From assembly GCF_036320965.1 (NCBI RefSeq), contig NC_092230.1, forward strand, positions 48,707,094 through 48,771,093: DNA of 64,000 nucleotides. Reading direction: 5' to 3'. This DNA is from Panulirus ornatus. Lineage: Eukaryota > Arthropoda > Malacostraca > Decapoda > Palinuridae. The position numbers and the translations under genes are program-made. Of the stretch, positions 46,660 through 58,178 are shown in pieces (the first letter of the stretch is position 1; each line of letters starts with the position of its first letter). The notes beneath the pieces were generated by a model. The model was not told where the DNA came from and searched no databases. It saw only the letters and a list, made by a program, of their open reading frames with translations.

Positions 46660-47042
46660 CAGTCCCTCCACTGGCATCATCCCAGTCCCTCCACTGGCAT
46701 CATCCCAGTCCCTCCACTGGCATCATCCCAGTCCCTCCACTGGCATCATCCCAGTCCCTCCACTGGCATCACCCCAGTCCCTCCACTGGCATCATCCCAG
46801 TCCCTCCACTGGCATCACCCCAGTCCCTCCACTGGCATCATCCCAGTCCCTCCACTGGCATCATCCCAGTCCCTCCACTGGCATCATCCCAGTCCCTCCA
46901 CTGGCATCATCCCAGTCCCTCCACTGGCATCATCCCAGTCCCTCCACTGGCATCACCCCAGTCCCTCCACTGGCATCATCCCAGTCCCTCCACTGGCATC
47001 ATCCCAGTCCCTCCACTGGCATCATCCCAGTCCCTCCACTGG
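46660..47042. repeat. 23-bp minisatellite, ~17 copies
   Basis: Unit cagtccctccactggcatca plus tcc. The only variant is caccc in three copies. It is highly homogeneous. Confidence 0.96.
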
Positions 47043-47795
47043 TACAAAGGTTACGGAGTGATCACAAAAAAAACATGACCTCTGGTGTGACCTTTGACCT
47101 TGAAGGAAGGCGTCAAATGGTGTCATGACTCACGGTGTTACGGTGAGTCATGTTGTGTAAACTCTCCTGCCCGTCCCCTCGCTGGTTTACCACATATGGA
47201 GCATGTAAACTATTTTACCGGCCTCTACCCAGTTTACGATATGTGGATCACGTACACCATCCTGCCCGTCCCCTCACTGGTTTACAATATATGAAGCATG
47301 TACACCATCCTGCCCCTCCCCTCACTGGTTTACAATACACATGGTACGTAAACTACCGTGGCAGTTGCCACTGTGGTGTACAGCGAGGCAGGTGATCGCT
47401 ACGAGGTGCCTGCCCTGTGCGCGGGGCCACTGTACAGCAATGCTGGAGGCCATCCACCGCCTGACGCGAGGCACAGTTTGCCAAGATATGCGAGAGATAG
47501 AAAAAGTTTGCCGACCAACAAACAAACATGATTTATTTTCAGAGTCGGCCAGAGAGGGAGGGAGGGACCCGACCCTCACTGTGAATGGACGAAAACTATT
47601 TCACATTCACAGGTTTCAAAAGTCAGTGTTTTCCTGGTTCTATAAAACCTTGGTATTGAGAGGAACATAAGTACCGGGTCATTTCTTCATTTAGGGTAGG
47701 GAAAAAACAGAAAATTGGCTGAAAACTCTGAAATGACTTCAGATGAAATCAGACCGCCCAGGGCAGGTGCTTATGTTAAGAACATACTATAATAA
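47043..47795. other. Spacer with a short ~50-bp repeat, no gene recognised
   Basis: Three to four imperfect ~48-60 bp copies with core cctgcccgtcccctcactgg and tttacaatatatg occupy about 47165-47345. The rest (47346-47795) is unique and I recognise no protein or RNA in it. Confidence 0.6.
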
Positions 47796-48370
47796 ATGTA
47801 CTATGCTGTACACACTACAGCACGTGTACTACTATATGCTGTACAAAATATAGTGCGTGTACTACTATATGCTGTATACAATATAGTAAGTGTACTTCTA
47901 TATGCTGTACATAATATAGTAAATGTACTTCTATATGCTGTCCTTCTATATGCCGAACACAATATAGTGCGTGTACTACTATATGCAGTATACAATATAG
48001 CAAGTGTACTTCTATATGCTGTACATAATATAGTAAGTGCACTACTATATGTTGTAAACAATATAGTACGTGTACTACTATATGCTGAACACGATATGCT
48101 GCGTGTACTACTATATACAGTATACAATATAGCACGTGTACTATATGCTGTACATAATACAGTAAATGTACTACTATACGCTGTGCAAAATATAGCACGT
48201 GTACTAGTACCTGCTGTACATAATTAGTAAATGTACTACTTATGCTGTACACAATATATTACGTGTAATATTATATGCTGTACATAATATAGCAGGTGTA
48301 TATTGCTGTACACAATATAATAGGTGTACTACTTTATGCTGTACACAATAAAGTGTGCATTGCTATATTA
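47796..48370. repeat. Degenerate ~33-bp minisatellite, ~17 copies
   Basis: Core gtactactatatgctgtaca plus caatatagtgcgt, with diverged copies of 28-37 bp. It is AT-rich and contains TGTACA in many units. Confidence 0.9.
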
Positions 48371-48480
48371 TGTAGACTACACATTTACTTTCAATACACA
48401 TTTTCTGATTAAACAGCTCACGTCTCTGGACAGACATCGTGTGACACACTGGAAGCATCCGTCCACGTCACTGGACTGTT
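48371..48480. other. Short spacer before the 48-bp satellite
   Basis: Unique sequence whose last bases (ctggactgtt) look like a decayed half monomer of the adjacent satellite. Confidence 0.6.
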
Positions 48481-51400
48481 CAGCCATGGTTTCTGAACAG
48501 TGATCAGCCATGGTCTCTGGACAGTGTTCAGCCATGGTTTCTGAACAGTGATCAGCCATGGTCTCTGGACAGTGTTCAGCCATGGTTTCTGAACAGTGAT
48601 CAGCCATGGTCTCTGGACAGTGTTCAGCCATGGTTTCTGAACAGTGATCAGCCATGGTCTCTGGACAGTGTTCAGCCATGGTTTCTGAACAGTGATCAGC
48701 CATGGTTTCTAAACAGTGATCAGCCACGGTCACTTGACAGTGTTCAGCCATGGTTTCTGAACAGTGATCAGCCATGGTCTCTGGACAGTGTTCAGCCATG
48801 GTTTCTGAACAGTGATCAGCCATGGTCTCTGGACAGTGTTCAGCCATGGTTTCTGAACAGTGATCAGCCATGGTCTCTGGACAGTGTTCAGCCATGGTTT
48901 CTGAACAGTGATCAGCCATGGTCTCTGGACAGTGTTCAGCCATGGTTTCTGAACAGTGATCAGCCATGGTCTCTGGACAGTGTTCAGCCATGGTTTCTGA
49001 ACAGTGATCAGCCATGGTCTCTGGACAGTGTTCAGCCATGGTTTCTGAACAGTGATCAGCCATGGTCTCTGGACAGTGTTCAGCCATGGTTTCTGAACAG
49101 TGATCAGCCATGGTCTCTGGACAGTGTTCAGCCATGGTTTCTGAACAGTGATCAGCCATGGTCTCTGGACAGTGTTCAGCCATGGTTTCTGAACAGTGAT
49201 CAGCCATGGTCTCTGGACAGTGTTCAGCCATGGTTTCTGAACAGTGATCAGCCATGGTCTCTGGACAGTGTTCAGCCATGGTTTCTGAACAGTGATCAGC
49301 CATGGTCTCTGGACAGTGTTCAGCCATGGTTTCTGAACAGTGATCAGCCATGGTCTCTGGACAGTGTTCAGCCATGGTTTCTGAACAGTGATCAGCCATG
49401 GTCTCTGGACAGTGTTCAGCCATGGTTTCTGAACAGTGATCAGCCATGGTCTCTGGACAGTGTTCAGCCATGGTTTCTGAACAGTGATCAGCCATGGTCT
49501 CTGGACAGTGTTCAGCCATGGTTTCTGAACAGTGATCAGCCATGGTCTCTGGACAGTGTTCAGCCATGGTTTCTGAACAGTGATCAGCCATGGTCTCTGG
49601 ACAGTGTTCAGCCATGGTTTCTGAACAGTGATCAGCCATGGTCTCTGGACAGTGTTCAGCCATGGTTTCTGAACAGTGATCAGCCATGGTCTCTGGACAG
49701 TGTTCAGCCATGGTTTCTGAACAGTGATCAGCCATGGTCTCTGGACAGTGTTCAGCCATGGTTTCTGAACAGTGATCAGCCATGGTCTCTGGACAGTGTT
49801 CAGCCATGGTTTCTGAACAGTGATCAGCCATGGTCTCTGGACAGTGTTCAGCCATGGTTTCTGAACAGTGATCAGCCATGGTCTCTGGACAGTGTTCAGC
49901 CATGGTTTCTGAACAGTGATCAGCCATGGTCTCTGGACAGTGTTCAGCCATGGTTTCTGAACAGTGATCAGCCATGGTCTCTGGACAGTGTTCAGCCATG
50001 GTTTCTGAACAGTGATCAGCCATGGTCTCTGGACAGTGTTCAGCCATGGTTTCTGAACAGTGATCAGCCATGGTCTCTGGACAGTGTTCAGCCATGGTTT
50101 CTGAACAGTGATCAGCCATGGTCTCTGGACAGTGTTCAGCCATGGTTTCTGAACAGTGATCAGCCATGGTCTCTGGACAGTGTTCAGCCATGGTTTCTGA
50201 ACAGTGATCAGCCATGGTCTCTGGACAGTGTTCAGCCATGGTTTCTGAACAGTGATCAGCCATGGTCTCTGGACAGTGTTCAGCCATGGTTTCTGAACAG
50301 TGATCAGCCATGGTCTCTGGACAGTGTTCAGCCATGGTTTCTGAACAGTGATCAGCCATGGTCTCTGGACAGTGTTCAGCCATGGTTTCTGAACAGTGAT
50401 CAGCCATGGTCTCTGGACAGTGTTCAGCCATGGTTTCTGAACAGTGATCAGCCATGGTCTCTGGACAGTGTTCAGCCATGGTTTCTGAACAGTGATCAGC
50501 CATGGTCTCTGGACAGTGTTCAGCCATGGTTTCTGAACAGTGATCAGCCATGGTCTCTGGACAGTGTTCAGCCATGGTTTCTGAACAGTGATCAGCCATG
50601 GTCTCTGGACAGTGTTCAGCCATGGTTTCTGAACAGTGATCAGCCATGGTCTCTGGACAGTGTTCAGCCATGGTTTCTGAACAGTGATCAGCCATGGTCT
50701 CTGGACAGTGTTCAGCCATGGTTTCTGAACAGTGATCAGCCATGGTCTCTGGACAGTGTTCAGCCATGGTTTCTGAACAGTGATCAGCCATGGTCTCTGG
50801 ACAGTGTTCAGCCATGGTTTCTGAACAGTGATCAGCCATGGTCTCTGGACAGTGTTCAGCCATGGTTTCTGAACAGTGATCAGCCATGGTCTCTGGACAG
50901 TGTTCAGCCATGGTTTCTGAACAGTGATCAGCCATGGTCTCTGGACAGTGTTCAGCCATGGTTTCTGAACAGTGATCAGCCATGGTCTCTGGACAGTGTT
51001 CAGCCATGGTTTCTGAACAGTGATCAGCCATGGTCTCTGGACAGTGTTCAGCCATGGTTTCTGAACAGTGATCAGCCATGGTCTCTGGACAGTGTTCAGC
51101 CATGGTTTCTGAACAGTGATCAGCCATGGTCTCTGGACAGTGTTCAGCCATGGTTTCTGAACAGTGATCAGCCATGGTCTCTGGACAGTGTTCAGCCATG
51201 GTTTCTGAACAGTGATCAGCCATGGTCTCTGGACAGTGTTCAGCCATGGTTTCTGAACAGTGATCAGCCATGGTCTCTGGACAGTGTTCAGCCATGGTTT
51301 CTGAACAGTGATCAGCCATGGTCTCTGGACAGTGTTCAGCCATGGTTTCTGAACAGTGATCAGCCATGGTCTCTGGACAGTGTTCAGCCATGGTTTCTGA

Positions 51401-53544
51401 ACAGTGATCAGCCATGGTCTCTGGACAGTGTTCAGCCATGGTTTCTGAACAGTGATCAGCCATGGTCTCTGGACAGTGTTCAGCCATGGTTTCTGAACAG
51501 TGATCAGCCATGGTCTCTGGACAGTGTTCAGCCATGGTTTCTGAACAGTGATCAGCCATGGTCTCTGGACAGTGTTCAGCCATGGTTTCTGAACAGTGAT
51601 CAGCCATGGTCTCTGGACAGTGTTCAGCCATGGTTTCTGAACAGTGATCAGCCATGGTCTCTGGACAGTGTTCAGCCATGGTTTCTGAACAGTGATCAGC
51701 CATGGTCTCTGGACAGTGTTCAGCCATGGTTTCTGAACAGTGATCAGCCATGGTCTCTGGACAGTGTTCAGCCATGGTTTCTGAACAGTGATCAGCCATG
51801 GTCTCTGGACAGTGTTCAGCCATGGTTTCTGAACAGTGATCAGCCATGGTCTCTGGACAGTGTTCAGCCATGGTTTCTGAACAGTGATCAGCCATGGTCT
51901 CTGGACAGTGTTCAGCCATGGTTTCTGAACAGTGATCAGCCATGGTCTCTGGACAGTGTTCAGCCATGGTTTCTGAACAGTGATCAGCCATGGTCTCTGG
52001 ACAGTGTTCAGCCATGGTTTCTGAACAGTGATCAGCCATGGTCTCTGGACAGTGTTCAGCCATGGTTTCTGAACAGTGATCAGCCATGGTCTCTGGACAG
52101 TGTTCAGCCATGGTTTCTGAACAGTGATCAGCCATGGTCTCTGGACAGTGTTCAGCCATGGTTTCTGAACAGTGATCAGCCATGGTCTCTGGACAGTGTT
52201 CAGCCATGGTTTCTGAACAGTGATCAGCCATGGTCTCTGGACAGTGTTCAGCCATGGTTTCTGAACAGTGATCAGCCATGGTCTCTGGACAGTGTTCAGC
52301 CATGGTTTCTGAACAGTGATCAGCCATGGTCTCTGGACAGTGTTCAGCCATGGTTTCTGAACAGTGATCAGCCATGGTCTCTGGACAGTGTTCAGCCATG
52401 GTTTCTGAACAGTGATCAGCCATGGTCTCTGGACAGTGTTCAGCCATGGTTTCTGAACAGTGATCAGCCATGGTCTCTGGACAGTGTTCAGCCATGGTTT
52501 CTGAACAGTGATCAGCCATGGTCTCTGGACAGTGTTCAGCCATGGTTTCTGAACAGTGATCAGCCATGGTCTCTGGACAGTGTTCAGCCATGGTTTCTGA
52601 ACAGTGATCAGCCATGGTCTCTGGACAGTGTTCAGCCATGGTTTCTGAACAGTGATCAGCCATGGTCTCTGGACAGTGTTCAGCCATGGTTTCTGAACAG
52701 TGATCAGCCATGGTCTCTGGACAGTGTTCAGCCATGGTTTCTGAACAGTGATCAGCCATGGTCTCTGGACAGTGTTCAGCCATGGTTTCTGAACAGTGAT
52801 CAGCCATGGTCTCTGGACAGTGTTCAGCCATGGTTTCTGAACAGTGATCAGCCATGGTCTCTGGACAGTGTTCAGCCATGGTTTCTGAACAGTGATCAGC
52901 CATGGTCTCTGGACAGTGTTCAGCCATGGTTTCTGAACAGTGATCAGCCATGGTCTCTGGACAGTGTTCAGCCATGGTTTCTGAACAGTGATCAGCCATG
53001 GTCTCTGGACAGTGTTCAGCCATGGTTTCTGAACAGTGATCAGCCATGGTCTCTGGACAGTGTTCAGCCATGGTTTCTGAACAGTGATCAGCCATGGTCT
53101 CTGGACAGTGTTCAGCCATGGTTTCTGAACAGTGATCAGCCATGGTCTCTGGACAGTGTTCAGCCATGGTTTCTGAACAGTGATCAGCCATGGTCTCTGG
53201 ACAGTGTTCAGCCATGGTTTCTGAACAGTGATCAGCCATGGTCTCTGGACAGTGTTCAGCCATGGTTTCTGAACAGTGATCAGCCATGGTCTCTGGACAG
53301 TGTTCAGCCATGGTTTCTGAACAGTGATCAGCCATGGTCTCTGGACAGTGTTCAGCCATGGTTTCTGAACAGTGATCAGCCATGGTCTCTGGACAGTGTT
53401 CAGCCATGGTTTCTGAACAGTGATCAGCCATGGTCTCTGGACAGTGTTCAGCCATGGTTTCTGAACAGTGATCAGCCATGGTCTCTGGACAGTGTTCAGC
53501 CATGGTTTCTGAACAGTGATCAGCCATGGTCTCTGGACAGTGTT
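48481..53544. repeat. 48-bp satellite array: 211 monomers of 24 bp in AB dimers
   Basis: Monomer A is cagccatggtttctgaacag plus tgat and monomer B is cagccatggtctctggacag plus tgtt; they alternate. The array is 5,064 bp, exactly 211 x 24. From 48745 to 53544 there are 100 AB dimers, and reading through them I saw no substitution or indel. The only variants are at the left end: an extra A-type monomer at 48697 (tttctaaac) and a diverged B at 48721 (cagccacggtcacttgacag). NcoI-type CCATGG occurs every 24 bp and TGATCA every 48 bp. Three of six frames have no stop (one plus, two minus), giving minus-strand open frames of more than 1,600 codons. These have no start context, domain or flanking coding exons and are rejected as genes. 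Confidence 0.98.
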
Positions 53545-53593
53545 GCAATCTTCTTCTTTTTTTTTTTTATCTATTCTCACGTCCTTGATAGAT
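53545..53593. other. Short junction with T run
   Basis: A 12-13 base T run lies between the satellite and the LINE fragment. Confidence 0.6.
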
Positions 53594-53815
53594 CTATCTT
53601 CCACAAACACAGTCCATACCTTCTGGTAAGTCAGTCGCACTGATCAAGAACAATGGACCCACGAGAACACCCTGGGGTACGCCACTGGTCTTAACCCATT
53701 TCGAGACGGCACCGCCGACATGCGTCCTCGTTGCTCTTCCAATGTGATAATCTTTCATCCATGGGAAGAGTCTCCCTCTTACTCCTGGCGGAAGATTCAG
53801 TTTCCTTATCAACAT
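53594..53815 (-). mobile_element. CR1-like LINE RT fragment (motif B region)
   Basis: The minus strand encodes GVRGRLFPWMKDY, a VGGAVSKWVKTSG segment and motif B as TSGVPQGVLVGPLFL, then DLPEGMDC, the stretch that normally leads to the FADD motif. The frame ends there and the satellite begins some 50 bp further on. The spacing fits CR1-like RTs (LLxWxxxYLxxRxQRVxVxGxxSxWxxVxSGVPQGSVLGP...NDLP). It is a short dead fragment whose catalytic YADD/FADD is absent. Confidence 0.75.
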
Positions 53816-53938
53816 TTTACGTGATCATCAATGTTTCCTGACAATCCACATACTGACAACAAGGAACTGTGTCAAGTGTATCTTTATTCTTGCTGGTTGA
53901 GCCGACACGAACAAGTGAATGACTAATTCAAGACCACC

Positions 53939-53943
<5 letters not shown>
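53816..53943. other. Short unique spacer
   Basis: No clear coding homology. It may be decayed LINE sequence. Confidence 0.4.

Positions 53944-54017
<74 letters not shown>
53944..54017. repeat. (TA)n microsatellite
   Basis: About 37 TA units between two LINE fragments. Confidence 0.96.
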
Positions 54018-54019
<2 letters not shown>

Positions 54020-54049
54020 TAGCGTAAGTCAGGTAACCATTCAATCGAC

Positions 54050-55490
54050 CTACCCATAGGGAAGAATGAACAGCTGGGTTGACTGTGTACCGACTGGTGC
54101 AACCTGATGCCACACCAAGTCAAAAGCTTTAGAAAGATCAAGCGCAACTGTGTAAGATTCCTGCAAGTCTTCCATGGTTGATGATGACCAGACGTTACTC
54201 AGATAAGCAAGATCATCACCAGTGGATCTGGCTGTACGGAAGCCATCCACACTGGTGATCACAGAGAAGACTCACGTGAGATTCACCATGTCTGAGGATA
54301 TGGCAGTTGAGGAGGGAGTCAAACACTTGGGAAATGGCACATGTCAAAGCAACAGGACGATAGTTAGAGGGGTCAGAACGATCACCCTTCTCAGGGATGG
54401 GATATACCAACGCATGCTTCCAAGAAGACGGTAAAGTTATGGTTTTTAAACAGAAACAGAACAGACGAGCAAGCACAGGAGCAAGTTCAGAGGCAAACTT
54501 CTGCAGCACACGGGGATGGATGCCACCAGGACCATAAGCCTTGCTTGTGTCCAGACAGAGAAGTGCTTTTTGGATAGTTCGAAAGGAGATTAAGGGAGAG
54601 GCATAGGATTAGTAAGAGGAGCATCAGGGGGTGACGGAATGTTAGAGTCATTCAAGGTGGAGTTAGAGGAGAAACGGGAACCAAAGAGAGTTGCTTTGTC
54701 TACAGGAGAGACAGATATGGTAACGTCAGATCGGAAAAGTGAAGTTGTTAGCGATGCCCTGAGCTGAAGGCCAGAACGACCTATCAATGGATGACCAGGA
54801 GAGGTTATCACACTTCATTTAAATAAAGGAAGGTTTGCCTCACGGATAACGAGCTTGCAGTGATTACGGACAGTGATAAAAAACTGAATGGGAGTGGAAG
54901 GAAGGAAGAAGAATTTTCCCAAGCCCGATATGCCTGACCCTTGCCTGAATGGCCTCAGAACAGGAACGGTTGAACCATGATAGACTGGAAGAAGAGGTCG
55001 TCTTGGAGGAAGAGGGGATGAATGCTTCCATTTCTGCAACAATAACCTCTACTGTACGTCTGGTGGAGACAGAAGCATCAACACATAAGAGACAGTAGTT
55101 TACCCAAGGAAAGCCAGAAAAGAATCATCGTAAATTACTCCAGTCAGCTTTGTTGAGGAGGCAATATTTACGTTTAGAAGGAGCTGCTGTGGGGCGGGGG
55201 GGGGGGGCGTTAAAATAGACACGTTTATGAGTGTGTGTCAGATGAACCACTTGGGGGCGAGACTGTGCAGCTACAGCGCGCTGGCTTCAAAGGTGAAAAG
55301 CAGAATATCATGAGTGTGGTCAGGGCGGTCTGGAATGTGGGTAGGTTGGTGATGATTTACTTGCTCTAGATAACCGAGAATGACGAACGTGAAGTCTACA
55401 ATCCCTCCACCATCCGTGTGGGAAGAGTTCAACCATTCCCTATGGTGAAACTGAGGACAACTGGAGTGAATCTGGAGAAATCTCATCATG
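54050..55490 (-). mobile_element. Jockey-like LINE fragment: endonuclease end, linker and N-terminal RT
   Basis: Read on the minus strand from 55490: the end of the endonuclease domain (HREWLNSSHTDGG, PDRPDHTHDIL); a linker (LNKADWSNLR, then a WFNRSCSEAI-type segment near 54970); a pre-RT stretch with FGSRFSSNSTLNDS; SKAYGPGGIHPRVL; the RT fingers KGDRSDPSNYRPVALT; and motif A ALDLSKAFDLVWHQ near 54120. It stops just after motif A at the (TA)n side, so motifs B and C are missing. Many frameshifts and stops (near 55190, 54820, 54590, 54510 and 54220) show long decay. The domain order matches Jockey-type elements. Confidence 0.82.
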
Positions 55491-55690
55491 ACCAACACCT
55501 TATACAGGTCAAGATCTTCCTGTATTATGCTAATATCATTTCTGGATATGTCAACACTTTGTACAACCTGCAGCCCATACCATGTCACGGGTGTTGGGGC
55601 CACTGGGTCCTCCACTGTGAAAACAATCTTGAACTGGGTATTTAACTCTTCAAATAACCTGACATCATCCTGTACAATTCTTCCCACCTA
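55491..55690 (-). mobile_element. CR1-like LINE fragment (endonuclease-RT linker)
   Basis: The minus strand encodes VQDDVRLFEELNTQF, then FTVEDP and VDISRNDI, the linker that precedes KAPGPDG in CR1-like LINEs. The frame passes without a stop straight into Jockey endonuclease sequence at about 55490 (MMRFLQIHSSCPQFHHREW), so this is a chimeric junction of two different LINE families and not one protein. Confidence 0.65.
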
Positions 55691-56185
55691 ATCCCTATGC
55701 CAGATTAGCTGGTCTCAAGCTGGTCTCAAGCTGTCAATCTATGGAAAGGTTTTGGATCATCATCATCCTACCTTGTCCACGTCCTGATGCTGGTATAATC
55801 GTCCCTTGTTCTGATGAACCTTACAATTACTGACTATATCATCGCCAAGCCACAATGTGAAGCTCTAACATGCCTCCCTCTTTCCTAACCTTCCTTCAAC
55901 ATTTCAGGCTACAGCGACCCAATCTTTCATTGTGAATTTCACACAACTTCTGACCACAAGATCCAGGTTCCTGACCACTAAACTCAAATTCCCACTTTAC
56001 GTTCCCACTTCAATGTTAAATCCTCTGTGGTTTCCACGATTATATCTCGTCTCTGAGTCTTGTGTCATCTCTGCTCTTTAAGCTTCCTCATTTACCTCAT
56101 AATCAAACTCATTCATTACATGATTACTTTACTAAAATAATGTATCATATATGATTCTTTATATCCATGCTACGACGTGTGAAGG
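55691..56185. other. Unique DNA, no gene recognised
   Basis: About 500 bp with no family resemblance that I can defend. A short duplication of agctggtctca lies near 55708-55730. Confidence 0.5.
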
Positions 56186-56186
56186 T

Positions 56187-56188
<2 letters not shown>

Positions 56189-56244
<56 letters not shown>
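56189..56244. repeat. (TG)n microsatellite
   Basis: About 28 TG units. Confidence 0.96.
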
Positions 56245-56245
<1 letters not shown>

Positions 56246-56320
56246 TTACCTACCTGTATTGTATCTGGTGGGAGTTTGACACTCATGAGGCCCCATCTTT
56301 TGAACATCAAACCACCTCAT
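56245..56320 (-). mobile_element. Single-copy relative of the LINE tail at 26.5 kb
   Basis: The segment at about 56268-56305 (gggagtttgacactcatg then aggccccatcttttgaac) aligns with the unit of the 46-bp array at 25853-26480 (gggagttgtacactgatg then gggccccatctcttg) with only a handful of differences over about 37 bp. Since the array joins a CR1-like LINE end, this is probably the same LINE 3' region standing alone. No coding part is visible next to it. Confidence 0.5.
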
Positions 56321-57420
56321 TATTACCAGCACAGCAGGCCACCTCTTTAACAACAGCCCATCAGAACACCTCACCAACACCCCTGCCTTCCACGAACAAC
56401 CAATCGAACCACTTCGTTAACAGCACCCTATGACACCACTTCATAATAACAGCACCCCTATTACACCACTTCATAAACACCTAATAAACCACCTCATTAA
56501 CAACAGGCCAACAATACCTCATAAACATATCCGCACAATATTTACGATCAACATTCTTTATGAAAATCTCTATAAATCCCCAACCACTCCATCTACTTAT
56601 GTCTTAACAACACTCCCACACAATCCCTGATTAACAACCATCCACAAGCCTCCTCATCAATAACAACAACCTTCTCTAGCACTACCTCACAACACCCTCA
56701 TCAGACACTCCTTACTAAGGGCATCGTAAACTTGACCCCTCCTTAACGCCCTGACAATAACCCCTTCATTACAACAGTTATATTAACAACCTCTCAGCTT
56801 ATGAACAACATCTTATATCAACCATTTTCACATCAACCATCATTCATGTCATTCGATATTTACTTAACAAACCTTCTCTTGTAACAAGCTGTCCACCAAC
56901 TGACCTGTTCAACATGTCAACCGACTGGAAAGGAGCGATCAAACATGGTACACTAAGAAAGGAGACGTGGAAACTGCACGTAACAATGGACCATCGTGAC
57001 GTACACCATCGGCACACCACAGCTGGTGAAGGTAATCAGGAAACAAGTGAATCATGACTTACACAAGATGGGGTCAGACGGGATGACTGCCTTGTTATGT
57101 TTCAAGTGACAATGATGACCTCATAGTCCTAAGTCATGGAGACATGACGTGACCTGACGCATTACGCCTTACCATACGCCCATGCCACACTCAGCCTGGT
57201 TCCAACCCTTGGCCAGACAACAGAGGGAAGGCGTCCTCCGCGTAATATCTGCCACATTAATAGTTAGCCATTAACAGTTTTATCTTCATTCTTATCTCCC
57301 ACCATCTCGAACCGACACATGTACATGTCATGATTTTCAACCATTACGTGCGAGTGTTGCAGGAACTTCTCTTCCATTACATACTTGAATCTGATTGGCT
57401 GGTGTAGGTCTGTCCATCAC
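56321..57420. other. Low-complexity to unique DNA, no gene recognised
   Basis: The left part (to about 56830) is C/A-rich with loose repetition of cacttcataaacacc and aacaacc motifs, probably an old decayed array. The right part is ordinary unique sequence. Confidence 0.5.
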
Positions 57421-57483
57421 GTGACCCCAGTCAGTGTCATGCCGGGGTCAGAGGTGGGCAGGACGACGTGTCTCAGCAGTAGG

Positions 57484-57600
57484 CCCGCCCCGCCCGCCCG
57501 CCCGCACGCCACCTGACCAACACCCTGCCCGCCCGCCCGCCCGCCCTGCTGCACCTGACCAACACCCTGCCCGCCCGCCCGCCCGCCACCCTGCCCTACG
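57484..57600. repeat. CCCG-rich tandem tract
   Basis: Three runs of CCCGCCCGCCCG type (about 57484-57505, 57525-57548 and 57569-57592) joined by a repeated ctgaccaacaccctg linker, a ~44-60 bp repeat. The minus strand has GGG runs with one-base loops, good quadruplex candidates; the plus strand is i-motif-like. Confidence 0.9.
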
Positions 57601-57671
57601 TACGTAACGTAACGTAACATAACGCTATCTTCCCTCCTGACGTCATCACCGACGACTCATCACAAAACTTG

Positions 57672-58075
57672 GTAACAACGGACGACGCAGGTAACGACGG
57701 ACGACGCAGGTAACGACGGACGACGCACGTAACGACGGACGACGCAGGTAACGACGGACGACGAAGGTAACGACGGACGACGCACGTAACGACGGACGAC
57801 GCAGGTAACGACGGACGACGCAGGTAACGACGGACGACGTAGGTAACGACGGACGACGTAGGTAACGACGGACGACGTAGGTGACGACGGACGACGTAGG
57901 TGACGACGGACGACGTAGGTGACGACGGACGACGTAGGTAACGACGGACGACGTAGGTAACGACGGACGACGTAGGTAACGACGGACGACGTAGGTGACG
58001 ACGGACGACGTAGGTAACGACGGACGACGTAGGTAACGACGGACGACGTAGGTAACGACGGACGACGTAGGTAAC
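57672..58075. repeat. 19-bp CpG-dense minisatellite, ~21 copies
   Basis: Unit gtaacgacggacgacgcag or gtaacgacggacgacgtag, with gtgacg and gaag variants. There are three to four CpG per 19 bp. The left half is mainly CGCAG and the right half CGTAG, as if CpG to TpG/CpA change or local homogenisation had split the array. Confidence 0.96.
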
Positions 58076-58119
58076 GACGAAGGATTCACTTGATTGATTC
58101 AACTCTCGGGAAAGTGACG

Positions 58120-58178
58120 TTGCCAGATGGTATGGCTGTATGACACATTCAAGTTGTGGGGTTCGACCCCACATCCCC
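58120..58178 (+). other. tRNA-like fragment (D-arm and T-arm)
   Basis: A perfect T-arm (stem GTGGG/CCCAC, loop GTTCGAC) at 58156-58172 contains the B-box sequence GGTTCGACCCC. A D-arm-like hairpin GCC-AGATGGTAT-GGC lies at 58122-58136, 24 bases upstream of the T-arm. The anticodon arm is poor, the variable loop is too short, and the acceptor ends do not pair. It is therefore a tRNA pseudogene or tRNA-derived SINE head at best. Confidence 0.3.

Noticed and set aside
48377..53640. Two overlapping minus-strand open frames of more than 1,600 codons
   Set aside because: They are the 48-bp satellite read in two frames; a third frame on the plus strand is also stop-free. A period divisible by 3 with no stop explains all of them. 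There is no domain, signal or flanking exon.
58120..58178. Functional tRNA gene
   Set aside because: The acceptor ends do not pair, the anticodon stem has a mismatch and two wobble pairs, the variable loop is one base, and no T-run terminator follows closely.
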